A stretch of 64,000 nt of DNA from Onchocerca lupi (lineage: Eukaryota > Nematoda > Chromadorea > Rhabditida > Onchocercidae): contig JAOVVO010000284.1 of NCBI GenBank assembly GCA_028564675.1, positions 1-64,000 of the forward strand, read 5' to 3'. Below are positions 36,386-49,161 of the stretch, piece by piece; positions within the stretch are counted from its first letter, which is position 1; each line of letters starts with the position of its first letter. The position numbers were made by a program, and so were the translations under genes. The notes under the pieces are model-generated. The model was not told the DNA's origin. It ran no database searches and saw only the letters and a list, made by a program, of their open reading frames with translations.

Positions 36386-36930
36386 ATGTACTGCCAAGTG
36401 AACAACAGCCGGAATTCGTTCATGTATGGGAAATGAAGAATTCGCCAGACAGCTTCATTGCTGCCTATGTATCTCCAGTCTCATACTGTGCGATTTCATC
36501 GATATGTAATACCTTGTTCCTATCATTTCTTTCAGGCTGTACGCCAAAAACTCGCTGCCTTTGTCCACGCACTTACAAATGTATTTGATCGATTCAACGA
36601 TGCTAGAGTATTTATGTGCACCTTTATGTGCGCTTTGTATTTTTTTAATAGCAAAGGCAATATGGAACAACCCAGCGATTATCTATTTAGCTGTTATCAT
36701 CCCTCACTTTTATGGTTGCTAATTTACCGCCATTTTCTGTTGATCTTCTTTTGTATAAAGGATATCAATCGTTTCCTGTAATGTATTGGATACTAATGTT
36801 CGAGGATATCGTTTACAACATTTTCCGTCTATCATGCATGATATTTTGGATTCAGTGTACCGCAAGGTCCATGTATCATATTTTTCGTCACAGTTTCAAA
36901 CAAATCCTTATCGACGTCGGCATCATGTAA
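36386..36930 (+). CDS. Putative peptide-GPCR C-terminal part (TM6-TM7)
   Basis: Three exons with short GT-AG introns stay in frame: 36386-36468, 36536-36607 and 36691-36930 (TAA). The last exon reads as a TM6-like segment (LTFMVANLPPFSVDLLLY), a loop, and a TM7-like segment followed by a helix-8-like tail (ARSMYHIFRHSFKQIL). The ANLPP..ED pattern and the RHSFKQ tail recall nematode FMRFamide/myosuppressin receptor-like proteins, but the usual TM7 NPxxY is absent. The upstream exons contain VWEMKNSPDSFIAAY and VRQKLAAFVHALTNVF. TM1-TM5 were not found, so this is a truncated gene, a pseudogene, or another membrane protein. The 67- and 82-nt introns and kept frame argue that it was a gene at least recently. 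Confidence 0.4.
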
Positions 36931-37225
36931 TTTAGAGCATATTGTCGCGAGTTCTGATATCGCGAAACTCCAACAAAATTCGAAACGAATAAATAACTAA
37001 ATACATTTCTCATTCAAATTGTAAAACCAAACTTCTAATTATAACTAATGTTTATAATAATGAATCACTCAACTAATTTTACATTTCTTTAGATTTATTT
37101 CACATTTTTTTTTTTTTTTTTTGATTTTATCCATGTTCACATCTGTGTATTCCTATCACACCGTAATTCCTTTTGTTATCAATCGCTAACCGTACTAAAT
37201 TTGCATTTTTATTCATATTCAAATC
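36931..37225. other. Short spacer
   Basis: AT-rich spacer with a poly(T) run near 37106; no gene seen. Confidence 0.5.
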
Positions 37226-37456
37226 TTAATTTTCCCATTTGAGACCAGCTGCAATGCTTAAACTTGAAAAATTACGGTGTTGCAGGAAATAGCCACAGTC
37301 AATGCAGAAATTAGGCTTAGTGAATAAATTCTGTTCGCTTAAGAAGGCGCGAAGATGCGGGGTGCAGTCAAAAAATTCAGCCCCACACTTACATTTAGTT
37401 GTCACGGACGTGATATATAACAAAAAAAAAAAGTATGTTTTTATAAAAACACGCAC
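37226..37456 (-). CDS. Cys-containing small secreted frame starting with GTG
   Basis: A 76-codon frame on the minus strand: GTG, then a hydrophobic leader (FIKTYFFFLLYITSVTT), then KCKCGAEFFDC and NFCIDCGYF, ending ..SIAAGLKWEN. Five cysteines follow the leader. The first codon is GTG where ATG would be expected, and it lies directly behind an ATTCGATTAG acceptor, exactly the position the start codon has in the neighbouring trans-spliced genes. Either the start codon is mutated (pseudogene), or the acceptor is for cis-splicing from an upstream exon bearing the ATG. Family not recognised. Confidence 0.5.
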   Translation of the reverse strand: MRVFIKTYFFFLLYITSVTTKCKCGAEFFDCTPHLRAFLSEQNLFTKPNFCIDCGYFLQHRNFSSLSIAAGLKWEN

Positions 37457-39298
37457 CTAATCGAATGAAAGTTTGTGTCAAAATTTGAAAGCAATTGATG
37501 GAAAACTTGCAACGTTTTATAAAGACAAACAAAGAAAATCTACATTTTTATTTATATGGATGAACAAAAATTGAGCAATCATGAAATTAGAATTGTTGTT
37601 TTTCTCATAAATAAAATCCAAATGCATTTCATATGATTACGATTAAATATTCAAATATATTTCAATGTATAATCGATTCAAATATACAATGGAAATTTTG
37701 CAGTAATAGAAAAGAAATTTTGCAACGAAATCATGCCATACCAGTATTTTAATCACTCCATCTTTTATTTAACTTTTCAATCTAAATATCGCATCATTAT
37801 CTTATCATAGTTTTTCTTGTTTTGCATATTCTTTTGACTTTCTTTGACACGTATAATATCTCCTCGATTTATCAACCATGACATGTCCCACTTATCAACA
37901 ATCCTTGCTTTCAAATTCATATTCTCAAATTTCAATATTTTCGTATTTTATTTCATTGTTCTTCTATATTTTAAACACATACACAAAAAATAAAAGTAAA
38001 AAATGATTGGGAAATTTGCTTTTTTTGCAATTTCTAAAAGATTGACGAAGAGACGAATGAAAGAGGAATTAGTTTACTAAGTAAACATGCCCTATACCTG
38101 TTGTCCTTGTCCATCAAATTTGTTTGCTATTAAAAATGATGGAATTTTTTACGAAATTCTATATGATGGTTTATTCTACTCATTTCAAATATTTTGATGG
38201 ATAATTTGCTGAATTATATTTCCACGTAAAAATAAAATAATTCTCATTCAATTATATCATTCATTCAGTATTACTGCCATCTTTCTCAGTACATATTTTA
38301 TTTTAATTTCCTACATTTTAATATCTCAGTAATTTTTTTTGAAATTTATTTTGATCTGAATTAAAGCTAACTGTCACCAACTTATCGTATCAGTGATATA
38401 TTTTTTTTTCTTTTGTTTTGAAGTTCTAAAGAAATGTCAAAGAATTTCTAACTAGCCTAATACTTTGGACTGTTTAAATTATTAGCAATTTTATTTAATT
38501 AATGCATTGCATCATGAGCATGTCCCAAAAAGTCAATTTTGGTAAGTGGTCATTTTTTGATAAAAATTTATTGACAATTCTTGAAACATGATTATTTTAA
38601 GTGATAATTTGAAAATTTAATTTTCAAATTCGATAAGAAATACTGAATAATGAGTAGATTTAAATTTGCTTCTAAGAAATAAACAAACTTTATAATTAAT
38701 TAATAAAAATAAATATTTTTGTCGATTGATCGAAGAAACAGCGAGCTTTTTCATTTCAACAATTCTTATCTACTTCATCGTAATCGTTCATTTAAATGTA
38801 AATACTGGCTTATTATATTTACTGCTCTCTGTTTATCTTATATTATTTATCAACTTTTCTTATTCATATCATTTTTTTTTTTTTTTTTGATTAAATTCCA
38901 TTCATATGTCTTATACACATATGAGTGGAAACTAATACTAGGAAAGTAAACATCAACGATGTATTTGCTAAAAATTTTAGTAAAAATAATTGAATAAAAA
39001 TTAATTAAAATGAAAAGCACAAATCGTTGACTTGACTGATAAATCATTTTTCTTACCTTATAAGTTTATCTTATTTTATTGCTTTTTTTTTTTTAAATAG
39101 AATCTTTGTAATTTTCAGGATTTCCACAAAATCTCTATCATATTCAAAATTTTTTAACTTGGCAGTTATATAGAAAAAAATTTAAGTTTACTGCGATATA
39201 TTACTAATTAAAAAAGCTTAGTTTGCTAAATATATATATATATATCCATAATCATTAATTTTTTTATAATAATATCATTTATTGCAATCATTGATTAG

Positions 39299-39400
39299 AC
39301 TAATCCAACTTATCACTTATTCGAATGACCATGAACGATAATCATACATTCAATGATTATCATTCATTATTGTTTGGATAATTGATAAGTTCATTGTATT
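39299..39400. repeat. Long imperfect hairpin, about 46-nt arms
   Basis: Left arm 39299-39345 and right arm 39353-39400 are imperfect inverted copies around a 7-nt loop. The inner part pairs ATGAACGATAATCAT with ATGATTATCATTCAT, and an outer block pairs AACTTATC with GATAAGTT. The size suits a pre-microRNA or a foldback element; which of these is not decided by the sequence. Confidence 0.6.
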
Positions 39401-42400
39401 AACTCAATTTTTTTTTTTTTTTATTTTCTTCTTTTCAATTGCTATAATTATAATTCCCGATTATTTCGCATGAAATTTCTAAAACTCAAAAAAAAAAAGA
39501 AAAGAAATTTTTTTCCTAAAGTTTTTTTTACACATTTTGATGAAATTTTTCATAAATCGACAACAGCAAAATAACAAGTATTAAATCAATGATATTTGAT
39601 GTTTTTAATTGAAACATATTTGCATGATTAAATTTAACTTGTAAAAAATATAAGATGAAGTAGATGATGAGCATTATATTAGTTGCTGAACAATATCAAA
39701 TTTGTAAACAAATATTTTAGCAAAATAAGGATAATCTATCAAGCAAGAAGTTATAAAACTTTTTTTTGATGAATAGTGAAAGATTGAATCATTTCATTAT
39801 AAATAAAGATTTAAGTCTATATAAATAGAAATGTAAAAATTCGCAATGGCTTATGATATGAAGTCGCAAGTTCTTCACCGATTGCATTGAAATTTTGAAA
39901 TAATGTCGCAACCGAATAGATGCATGTTTTGTATAGATACATCTATTTTGTTTTTATATAGATATACCTTGTAACACCTATGATAAAAGTAAATGAACGT
40001 AAATTTTTAATTAATAGAGACAGCTCGACTTGCCATATGAAGTATGACTGGCAGATTTACAAGAAAGAAATGGAAAAATAGAGAAATAAGTCAGAATTTT
40101 TCTTGCAAAACTGCCAATATCTCACCAAAGCATGATTATTGTTACTACTATCATTGCCATTATCATCATTATGATTTTATTGCTAGCATTATCATCATCA
40201 TTACTATTATCAATTCTTATTGTCGGGTTACAAAGATTACAATTAGAATAAGGCATAATATTTTTTTCCATCTCGAAGTGAACAAAGAGAAAATATTATT
40301 GTGGTCATCAGAAAAAAAAAATTCTCAAAGGCAATTTATTTGTTAGCGCAAAATTTTCTATGGGAACGTCCTTCAAAATAATTGACCGAATCACTCACTA
40401 ACTGTTATCCCTTCCACCAGTCCTATTTTATAGAATTATTTACAAAAAATTTCAAAATTTTTATATTTCATCACTTTTTTTTTTTTTTAAATTTATAGTG
40501 TGAAATTTACAATTAAAAATTATTTTTAATATGCATAAAATTGCGCTCATTTTTTGATTCAATACTATATTTAAATGTAATTTTTCAATTTATTAATTAT
40601 TGTTAAATTTAGATTATGCAAAATAAGAAATAGTAATTTGTAGCATCTTCTTTTTTGCTTAAATCATTAAATTATTCGGAAATTTAGTCTGTTTTGAACA
40701 TATCGAAATTATGCAGACTAAAAATAGAACGGGGAATTAAATTGAAATGAACGAAACTGAATTAAACATTGTTGACCTAAATTAATTTTTAATTGCGATA
40801 AAATTTAATGGATTTGAATTATAAAATTTCACTGAACTGAACTGAATAGATTTTTTAGTTAATAGTATTTAATTATAATTTCTTCGTTTTTGCCTGTAGC
40901 TTTCCTTTCTAATTTTTATTTTTTTATTTTTTTTTTTTTAGTGATTTTGGGATTTTCAAATTTTCAGTAATGTCTTTGGATGATTTTTCGGTAAAAATTA
41001 TTTCATTCATTATTCAATTTTTTTTTTCGCTTTTATCTGTTAGTTTTATTGTTAATTAACTTTATTCTTAATTTAAAAATTGAAACTTAGCAATATTTGA
41101 AAAAGTATTGTAGGTATATTATACTCAATATAATGAATATTATTGATAGTATTTGTAAATCTTGATTTTCCTTTTTCGTAAATTTTTAAATTACATTAAC
41201 AAAATAGTTCATTAAAAATTTAATTAATTTTGGTGAATAAATCATTTAGGATAGAAACTATTGCTGAAAATCTCAAATTTTATTCATTAATAGATGGAAA
41301 AGATGAAAATTGACCTTAAAATTTGCAGTTTCTGTGTGTAAAATTAATCCTTGAATAGTTCTGCTGGAATCAATTAAAAACAATTTTTTTTTTTTTCGAA
41401 CGATGGCCTATATATTCATAAAAACATCGACATATGTTTTATGCCGTTAATTATGAATTTCAAATACATTTAAAATATTTTTTAAAAATACTCGCAAACT
41501 GTTCCAGAAAAAATAATTTCATGTTTGAATTCAAATTTTCGTGTTTAAGTATAATTAATTTTTGAAAATTTATTATATTACTTAAGGAAAAGAAAATCCG
41601 TTAAATTTTTGAATTTTCCTCATGCAAATTATTGCATTTCATTTTGAAATTAGAATAAATATTTTAAATTTATTTTAAAAGCAGTAAATTTATTTTCTAT
41701 TTCCTTCTTCATCCTTTCTAATTTTGATATCACATATTCTTAGAATCGTTAAATTATTCTGGAATCTATTTAATTTTGGAATTATCGGAATTATAAGGAC
41801 TAAAAAGAAAGCAGTCATTGCAGTTAATTGGTCATTTACGATGAAAATAAAAAATTATATATAAATTTATGCATAAAATTCAATAAATGAAATTTAAAAT
41901 TAAATTAAAAACTAAATGTGCAAGTTATGACAAAAATATCATTATCTGTTCTTTACTATTACTATCGTACTCTTTTATTAAATTTTTAAATTTAAACTTT
42001 CTTCGTTTTTTTGTTGAAACAAAGTATTTACTTTATTTTGTACTTCAAAATTGTTATTTACATGTCTTCAGTCTTCATATATCCATATACTATTAAATCT
42101 CCATCAAAATTAATGAACAATCTTGAGTGAAAAATAAATAATTATTGCTCGATTGAACAAGATAAATAAAGTGGAATTTAATTAATTTGAATCCTTTCGA
42201 GCCTTTAATTTTTGAATGGAATAATTCAATTTCGTTTTAAATTTTCGACTTTTATTTTAATTATTATTCGCGATGCATTAAAAATAGAATTCTCTGCATT
42301 GCTCCATTTAATAATAAATTCATTAAATATGAAAATGTCTTAAAATTAGAAGCGAAAAATTCGTTTCCGCCTCAACAATTTATCCATCATCAATAAATGC

Positions 42401-44501
42401 TGAATATATTATCGTAAGATTATTGATCTTTGCTAATTTCTAATTTTCCTATCAAATTTTTAGTACTAAATTTTAAATTCATTTAAATTATAAACTTGTA
42501 AATATTTTCTCATTAAATTTTGGAATTAACGAAGAAAAAGAAAAACATTTGAAGTCCCTGTATTCATTTAATTGAAATATATGCAAAATTTTGTAATTTA
42601 TCTTCTCAACATTTCTTTCTCACAATAATTTTTAGCAAAATTGAAAGAATATGATTAAATGAAATTTTTTTTCTGTGAAACTTTTATTGCACTATTAATT
42701 TCCTATTTATAAATAATTTTGTAAAATAAAAATTTTGCTTATACTAAAAATCATTCAAAAAATAAATTTTTTTTACTTCCTTTTTTTGTTGTATACATAT
42801 TTAATAATTTCGGCATAACTGAATGAAATGATTGATTAAGATTTGATGGAGATTGAAGATTATCAAAAAAAAAAAAAAAAATTGTTTAAAAATTGTAGTT
42901 GAAGTAGTAGAAGTGGTAATAATAATGGAAATTGTAGTAGTAGTAGTAGTCAAAACCACTCGAAATACAACTTCAAATAAAAAATAATTGAAGAGGTTTT
43001 GATTGGTTTCATTTTTCAAAATTTTTACATTTTTTCATTCATTTAAACTTGCAATACTTTTTTTTTTTTTTTTTTTGAGACAAATTTCATGATTTCTTCA
43101 ATCAAATTTATCGATTCCTTGCTTTTTTTTTTTCTTTATTCCTGTCAAAAAATTACAAATATAAATTTTTCTTATAAACAATGTATATAATTCGAAATTT
43201 ATAAAATTTGTAATGAAATAGATGGTTCATTGTGAAATATGTAATTTATTAGGAATTTTTAATAAATAATTTGAATCAGCTTTATCAAAAATTATCAACA
43301 ATGAATACTAATTTAGTTAGCATAAGCTAAGTAATTATATTGTAGTAATTAATTAATCAATTATTCATCTGTATCAACTTTAAAATGGTGAATTTTATAA
43401 AAGGGTTAGTTAATTTAACACGAAAGTTTGATGTTATTATGTAATGAACAAATCACTAATTGGAAACGTCTCATTGGTAAACATTAAATTCCACTAATTA
43501 ATGAAATTTACACTATTTTATTAAAATTTGAACCCTGAATATCATCAAATAATTTTGATAAAACATTTAAACATCATTATTGTCACAACGCAATTATTTT
43601 GTACAGTATTTAAAAAATTGGAATAATTAATATGATATTGCATTTTATCTAATTATATATAAAAGTCATTAAAATGCAAAAAAAAAATCGAAAAATACAA
43701 AATTCACAAAAAATCCGAGAAAAAAATAACGGAAATTTTGTAGTTATGCATTAAAAGCATTTTTTTTTTTTTTTTTTTTTGGCAACATTTATCGTTTAAA
43801 CTTTTTTGCGAAAAAAAAAATAATATGAACAAAATTTTGTTTGAATAATTTGAAATGTTTTTTGTATCCTGAATTAATATATATAGTTTCATTGCATAAA
43901 ATGATTTCTATTAGTAATGCATATTGTTTTTGAGAATAATTTGAGAAGTAATATATTAAAAACAATTTCAAATAACAAGTTTTAAATTATTAAAAAATTT
44001 TAAATTACTAAAACTAAATTTAAGCATATTTTCTATCAAACAAAATAGGAACCTATGATAATCAATATATTTTTATCAATGTAAAAATTACTCGTTTCAC
44101 GTTCTTCATACTCTTATATCGTAATGACACTGTTTATATTGTTTATCATGATTAACTTCTAAACGCGTTTTGGTTTTTTACAACTCACCAAAAAAAAAAA
44201 AAAAAATGTGAGAAAAGTGCAATACTTTTGGGATCTTATTTCAGATTTTATCAGTTACTAAGATTTTTCTTTTTTCTTTTTTTTTTTTTTTTTTTTAAAA
44301 TAAGAAAAAAATTTTTGGTAAATTCAGAAAACGCGAAAAAATTGAATCATTAATCTTGTTATCAATTTCATGTCTTGTCTTTTGAGCTATTATCGTTTGA
44401 TTCTTTAACTTAAAAAAAATTAAAATTCTTGACTTATTTTCCAATTTTTAATTTATTATTATCTTCTTTCTTTCCTTTTTCTATTAAAATTCTCTTTGTT
44501 G

Positions 44502-44502
<1 letters not shown>

Positions 44503-44575
<73 letters not shown>

Positions 44576-44599
44576 ATTATTATTATTATTATTATTATT
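44503..44599. repeat. (ATT)n microsatellite
   Basis: About 22 ATT units, a one-step slip at about 44569, then about 9 more. Either strand yields artefactual Leu/Ile or Asn frames. Confidence 0.95.
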
Positions 44600-44903
44600 G
44601 TCATTATTATAATTGTTCCTATTATTTTCATTAATTATAAAATCTTGCAATAATATTTAAGAAAGTATCCACATTTATCGAAAAAAAGTGTTTGAATAAA
44701 ATAATATAAATTAATTTCATTTATTTATTCATTAATTCTTTTCCCTCGAATGTTTTAATAAATGAATTTTTCCGTCAAAATTACTATAATTGAGAAATTT
44801 TGATTAACTAATTAAAATAAATAACTTTAAGTCAGTTTTATCTTTTTTTCCTCTCAATTAAATCATGATATTGCCATATCACATAATTCATGCCACATTC
44901 ACC

Positions 44904-44999
44904 ACCATCATCATCATCCTCATTATCCCCATCATCATCATGATCATCATCATTATCCCCATCATCATCATCATCATCATAATTATCGTCATCATTATG
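44904..44999. repeat. (ATC)n compound microsatellite
   Basis: ATC/CAT repeats interrupted by ATTATCCCC, with CATTATCCCCATCATCATCAT present twice (about 44921 and 44951), showing an internal duplication. The antisense Asp-rich frame is an artefact. Confidence 0.9.
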
Positions 45000-45461
45000 A
45001 TGAGTTATGGTATCATCGTTTCCGTTTTTGTTTCTGACAATTTTCTCTCTCATCTCTTTCTCTTTTCACAATTCTATTTTGCCAGGTTTGCTTCACTTTA
45101 GCTCTGCATTTTCTCATTTTCCATCTGTTTTGTCATTTCTTTATTTTAGCAAACTTTGCCTTATCCTATGACCTTTTGCTTAACAACGTTTAGACATAAA
45201 TAATTTTTGAGCAGTTTTAAATTTAATATTCCATTTCAAATTATTTCCATTACTCGAGAAAAAACAAACTTTTTTCAGTAATTTAGTTTTAATTGCAATA
45301 ATTTAATTCATGCTAATTGCATGCAAACATCATGCTATTTGCTCATTTTCATCAATTATTTCGATTAATATTTCGAAATATGCTAAATACTGGAAATGAT
45401 TTATTAAAATAATACTTTCGCAATTATAATAGTAATTGATAAATATATTTATTATTACCAT

Positions 45462-45628
45462 CGTTATTGTTGTTGTTTAATGCTGTTTTAGTTGTTGTTT
45501 ATTGTTTATTGTTGTTGTTTATTATTTTCTTGTTGTTGTTTATTGATGTTACTTGTTGTTAGTATTCCGTTGTTTATTGTTGTTGTTATTGAAGTTAACT
45601 GTATTGTTACTGTTGTTGATGTTGATGG
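45462..45628. repeat. Imperfect (GTT)n-rich stretch
   Basis: Degenerate GTTGTTGTTTATT units, likely an old GTT microsatellite. Confidence 0.75.
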
Positions 45629-47773
45629 TTATTTTGCTGTAATTTACGAAATAATTGTCCTTTTTTTTTTCTTACTTTTTTTTTTCATCAAAATTTTCAA
45701 CTTTTATTGCAATCATTAACTGATTTTAATTGCTCTGTCTATCTAAAAACTTGCTTTTTCCATTCTCACTTTTTTTTTTTAAATCCGTAATTTTTCTTGT
45801 TATTATGATTATTTTTCTGCTTACTATTTTCGCTCTATTTAACTTAAAAAAATTGCCTATTTTCCCTCCTTTTTTTCGATAATTCCAAAATTAAAATCAT
45901 TTAATCGAAATAATTTTTATTCATTCAAAAATGAAAATTTTTATAAAAAGAATTTTTTTTATATATGAATTCATTCATGTATCACAATAAAAGATCATAG
46001 TTTATCTTGTATGGACATCGATTTCAATAGTTGATTACTGTCCAGGCATACTATATTCCAATCATTTCTGATAATCGCTGAATATTCATATAAAACGGAA
46101 TTGAAAATCTTTTTTTCTTTTTTTTTTTTTGATCTTCAAATTCGATTATTTAATACCTATTAGCAGTAGTAATGAAAGATTCCATTCTATTTTATTTCTT
46201 TTATCCTTCATAGATTTTTTTTTCCTTAAATTTAAATATTTAATTAATTGATTTATTTTATGAAGTTTTTATTTTTCGTAATATTATAGTAAGGAAGAAG
46301 TAACAATACTCTTTGTTTCAAATCTTTTTTTTTTGTATTTTATTACGCATTTGCTGATTTTTTGAGTATTTTCGTAACTTAAATTTATAATTAATCATTT
46401 CCAATTTGCCGAATATTTCTACATCTTACTTATTTTTCTAATGATAAAATTATGAATTCTGAATTTTAATTTTTTGATTAAATTCAAAGACAACAATTAT
46501 CTATCAATAATTCCTTATTTTATTATAATACTTTGTATGTTCGTTTATTTATTTATTTGTTGAAAATGTTTATGGATTAAGTATCACTTTTTTCTTTTTT
46601 TTTTTTTGTTGGAAAGTTGTTTCAACAAGTTTCTATTGATTAAAATTTTTCAACTAAATGAATTATCATTTAATAAAAGTATTTCTTTATCTGTTTTTTT
46701 CTTTTTTTTTTTTTTTTGTTCTGAACTATCGCCAACTTCAAATGGAGAAGAAAAATCAGAAAGAAACAAATTTTTGCAATGAAATTTCACAAAATTTAAT
46801 CAATTTTTTTTTTTTGGAAATTACAATAATTTTAAACTTTGAATCACAATTTTGTAAAATTCTTAGAAGTTATCGCATTCAATAATTATTAAAGGACAAG
46901 ATGATACTCTGACCTTGAAAAAATAAATGATCAGGAAAAGTTATTTTATGTTACAATAATAGCATTTCTTTTTTTTTTTTTTTTGTTTTCTGATATTCAA
47001 TTCTTTTATTTTTTTTTTCTATCTTTTTCTGCTTCAAATTTGATCTGCTTACGTAAAAATACTTTTTTAATCATTAAAAATATCTGATCAATGAATTATT
47101 CTTTCCATAACAATAGAAAAAAAAAGTGATAAGTATTGTTGAAAGATGTTTATTAAAATATGATATAAATAATGAAATTTCCGAAACTAAAGCATCTAAG
47201 CTAATTAACATAATCAATGGCATAATTGATCTAAATGTATATGAATTAGAAAAATTATGAGATATGAATCATGCAAAATCTTTTTGTTAATATCTAAATT
47301 TTCCTTTTTTATTTTTATTTTTATTTTTTTTTTTCAAATAATAAATGGATAACAGTTAAGCTAAGCAGAAGAAGTATATTCAAAAATTAGTATATTGAAA
47401 TTTTTAAAATATTTTATATATTTGGATTTTTGAAATTTTTCCGAATCTTTTAAATTTTTCATATATCGAAACTTTCTTTTTTTTTTTTCAAATTCTGCAA
47501 AATATTGATTAATGTGCATTTTCTTTTAATTTTTTTGATTTGAAAAAAAAAATGAATATTTACTTTTGATCTTGTTGTAAAAATTTGATCTATCATCAAT
47601 TCTTATCAGCAAAAATTAGAAAAGTTGGGATACAGTAATAAATATAAATCCCGAAAAGTAAATATATGGTTTTCTTTTTTTTTTTTTTTTTTTAATGGTT
47701 AACTGTAAATTTTAAAAGAATTGCAAAAATTGGTGTATTTAAATTTTATAATAAATCATACGTCAATTTGAAT

Positions 47774-47862
47774 AATCAAAAATGATTTAATTCATTCATT
47801 ACAATCAATTATAAATCAAAAAATGATTTAATTCGTTAGTTACGATCAATTAATTATAAACA
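47774..47862. repeat. Tandem duplication, about 45-nt unit
   Basis: AATCAAAAATGATTTAATTC followed by an AC/GATCAATTA part occurs twice in a row with a few changes. Confidence 0.7.
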
Positions 47863-48127
47863 ATATAATAATTTAATGAATCTTTTATAAAAATGAAAAT
47901 TGAAAATATTTCTTGTTTAATCAAATTGCTAATTAAAATTTACATCATTATAATATACATCATTAACTTTTTTTTGAATAACAGTATGATAACGAACTGA
48001 TTTTTGTAAATTGTTCAAATTTTGTTTTTTTTTTTTGAAAATTAAAATTTTCAATTTTATTTCAGATATTTGCTGGCTTCATTAATTGAAATAAGATTTT
48101 TCGGCAGTATATATAGTGAAAATCAAA

Positions 48128-49161
48128 ATGACAGCAGTACGAGATTCATTGTGTAATATGGAACCGATACAAATTCCAAGACCGCAAATTTCTGGATTAC
48201 AATTTATTCCAACCCGTGGTCGATTAGGATTTTACGCGGTTCAATTTCTTTCCTTTTTTTTTTTTTTTTTTTTTTTTTGATATATTATTTTAATGCATAT
48301 GATATTTTATCAGATGTTTAATTTTTAGAATTAATTTGCTAACCTAACTTTCCAAAATTAGTTGATAATTTAAGTTATTAACGAATTCTGAAAATTTAAG
48401 TTTTCAAAATTGATTGCTGAGCTAAATTTTTTGTGGACTAATTGATTAGCAATTATATAATTGATCGAATTTCTTTATTAATCAAAGAGTTGATAGTTTA
48501 TTTTATTTTTAGATTAGATGAAAATATAATAATTTAAATATCGTGCTAGGTAATTCAAAAATTTCTTAAAAACCAATCAAATTTTATAGACTATTCGCCG
48601 TGATGGTGAAAAATTTGGTGTTGCAATGAAACCGATCGGACCACGAAGACCAGTTCTTTCGGATGATTTATTTAAGGATGATAGTAATATCCAGAAATCA
48701 TCAAATATTCCAACAGATGAGACTTTGAAGCAATGTGTAAAATCCTCATCAGAACAGGTATTATTTCATTTATTTGATTTGATTTGAATTATTTTGATTT
48801 AAATTTTAAGTTTTCATTCCTAAAAATTAGAGTAATAGTGATTGAATGAAAAAATTGCATAATTAATGAGATTATTGAGGTGAAAATATCATTAATTAGC
48901 AGATTGAAATAGATTGAAATATTACTTTTAATTACTTTTGCTTCATCGATAAAAGCACATTTCGATTAACTACGCTAATTTCTATCTGATCGATTGAAAT
49001 GATTGAAATTTCTCATTTCAATCATTTGCAATAATCAAAATAGAATCATATTTTTTGAATTTTAGGATTTGGAATCGATAAAAGTACAAAATTCGGTGAT
49101 TACTTCCAACTCATCATTACCAGTATCGAATTACAAGATCACTAATTTGAATAAGCAATGA
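48128..49161 (+). CDS. Small nematode protein of unknown function, three exons
   Basis: Exons 48128-48238, 48590-48757 and 49066-49161 join at phase 0 and give 124 residues. No signal peptide or membrane segment is visible, so a cytoplasmic or nuclear location is likely. The N-terminal half carries a basic, ordered-looking stretch (QFIPTRGRLGFYA joined to TIRRDGEKFGVAMKPIGPRR). The rest is Ser/Asn/Gln-rich and probably disordered. The ATG lies 62 nt behind a TTTCAG acceptor at 48063-48065. Intron 1 carries a 20-nt poly(T) run. No family is recognised. Frame continuity over three exons, canonical splice sites and the contrast with flanking DNA support a real gene. Confidence 0.75.

Larger units (their letters stand above)
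37460..48127. other. Gene-poor AT-rich region with microsatellites
   Basis: More than 10 kb without a supportable gene. It holds many 10-22-nt poly(A)/poly(T) runs, an ATC/ATT-rich stretch at 40140-40225, the long hairpin at 39299-39400, and three trinucleotide arrays at 44503-45640. All open frames here are short and low in complexity (runs of N, I, L, D or F). Confidence 0.6.

Noticed and set aside
38719..38900. Frame resembling the N-terminus of a type II membrane protein
   Set aside because: No ATG; starts at TTG and runs into a poly(T)-encoded Phe run.
44429..45053. Poly-Leu/Ile, poly-Asn and poly-Asp frames
   Set aside because: Translations of ATT and ATC microsatellites.
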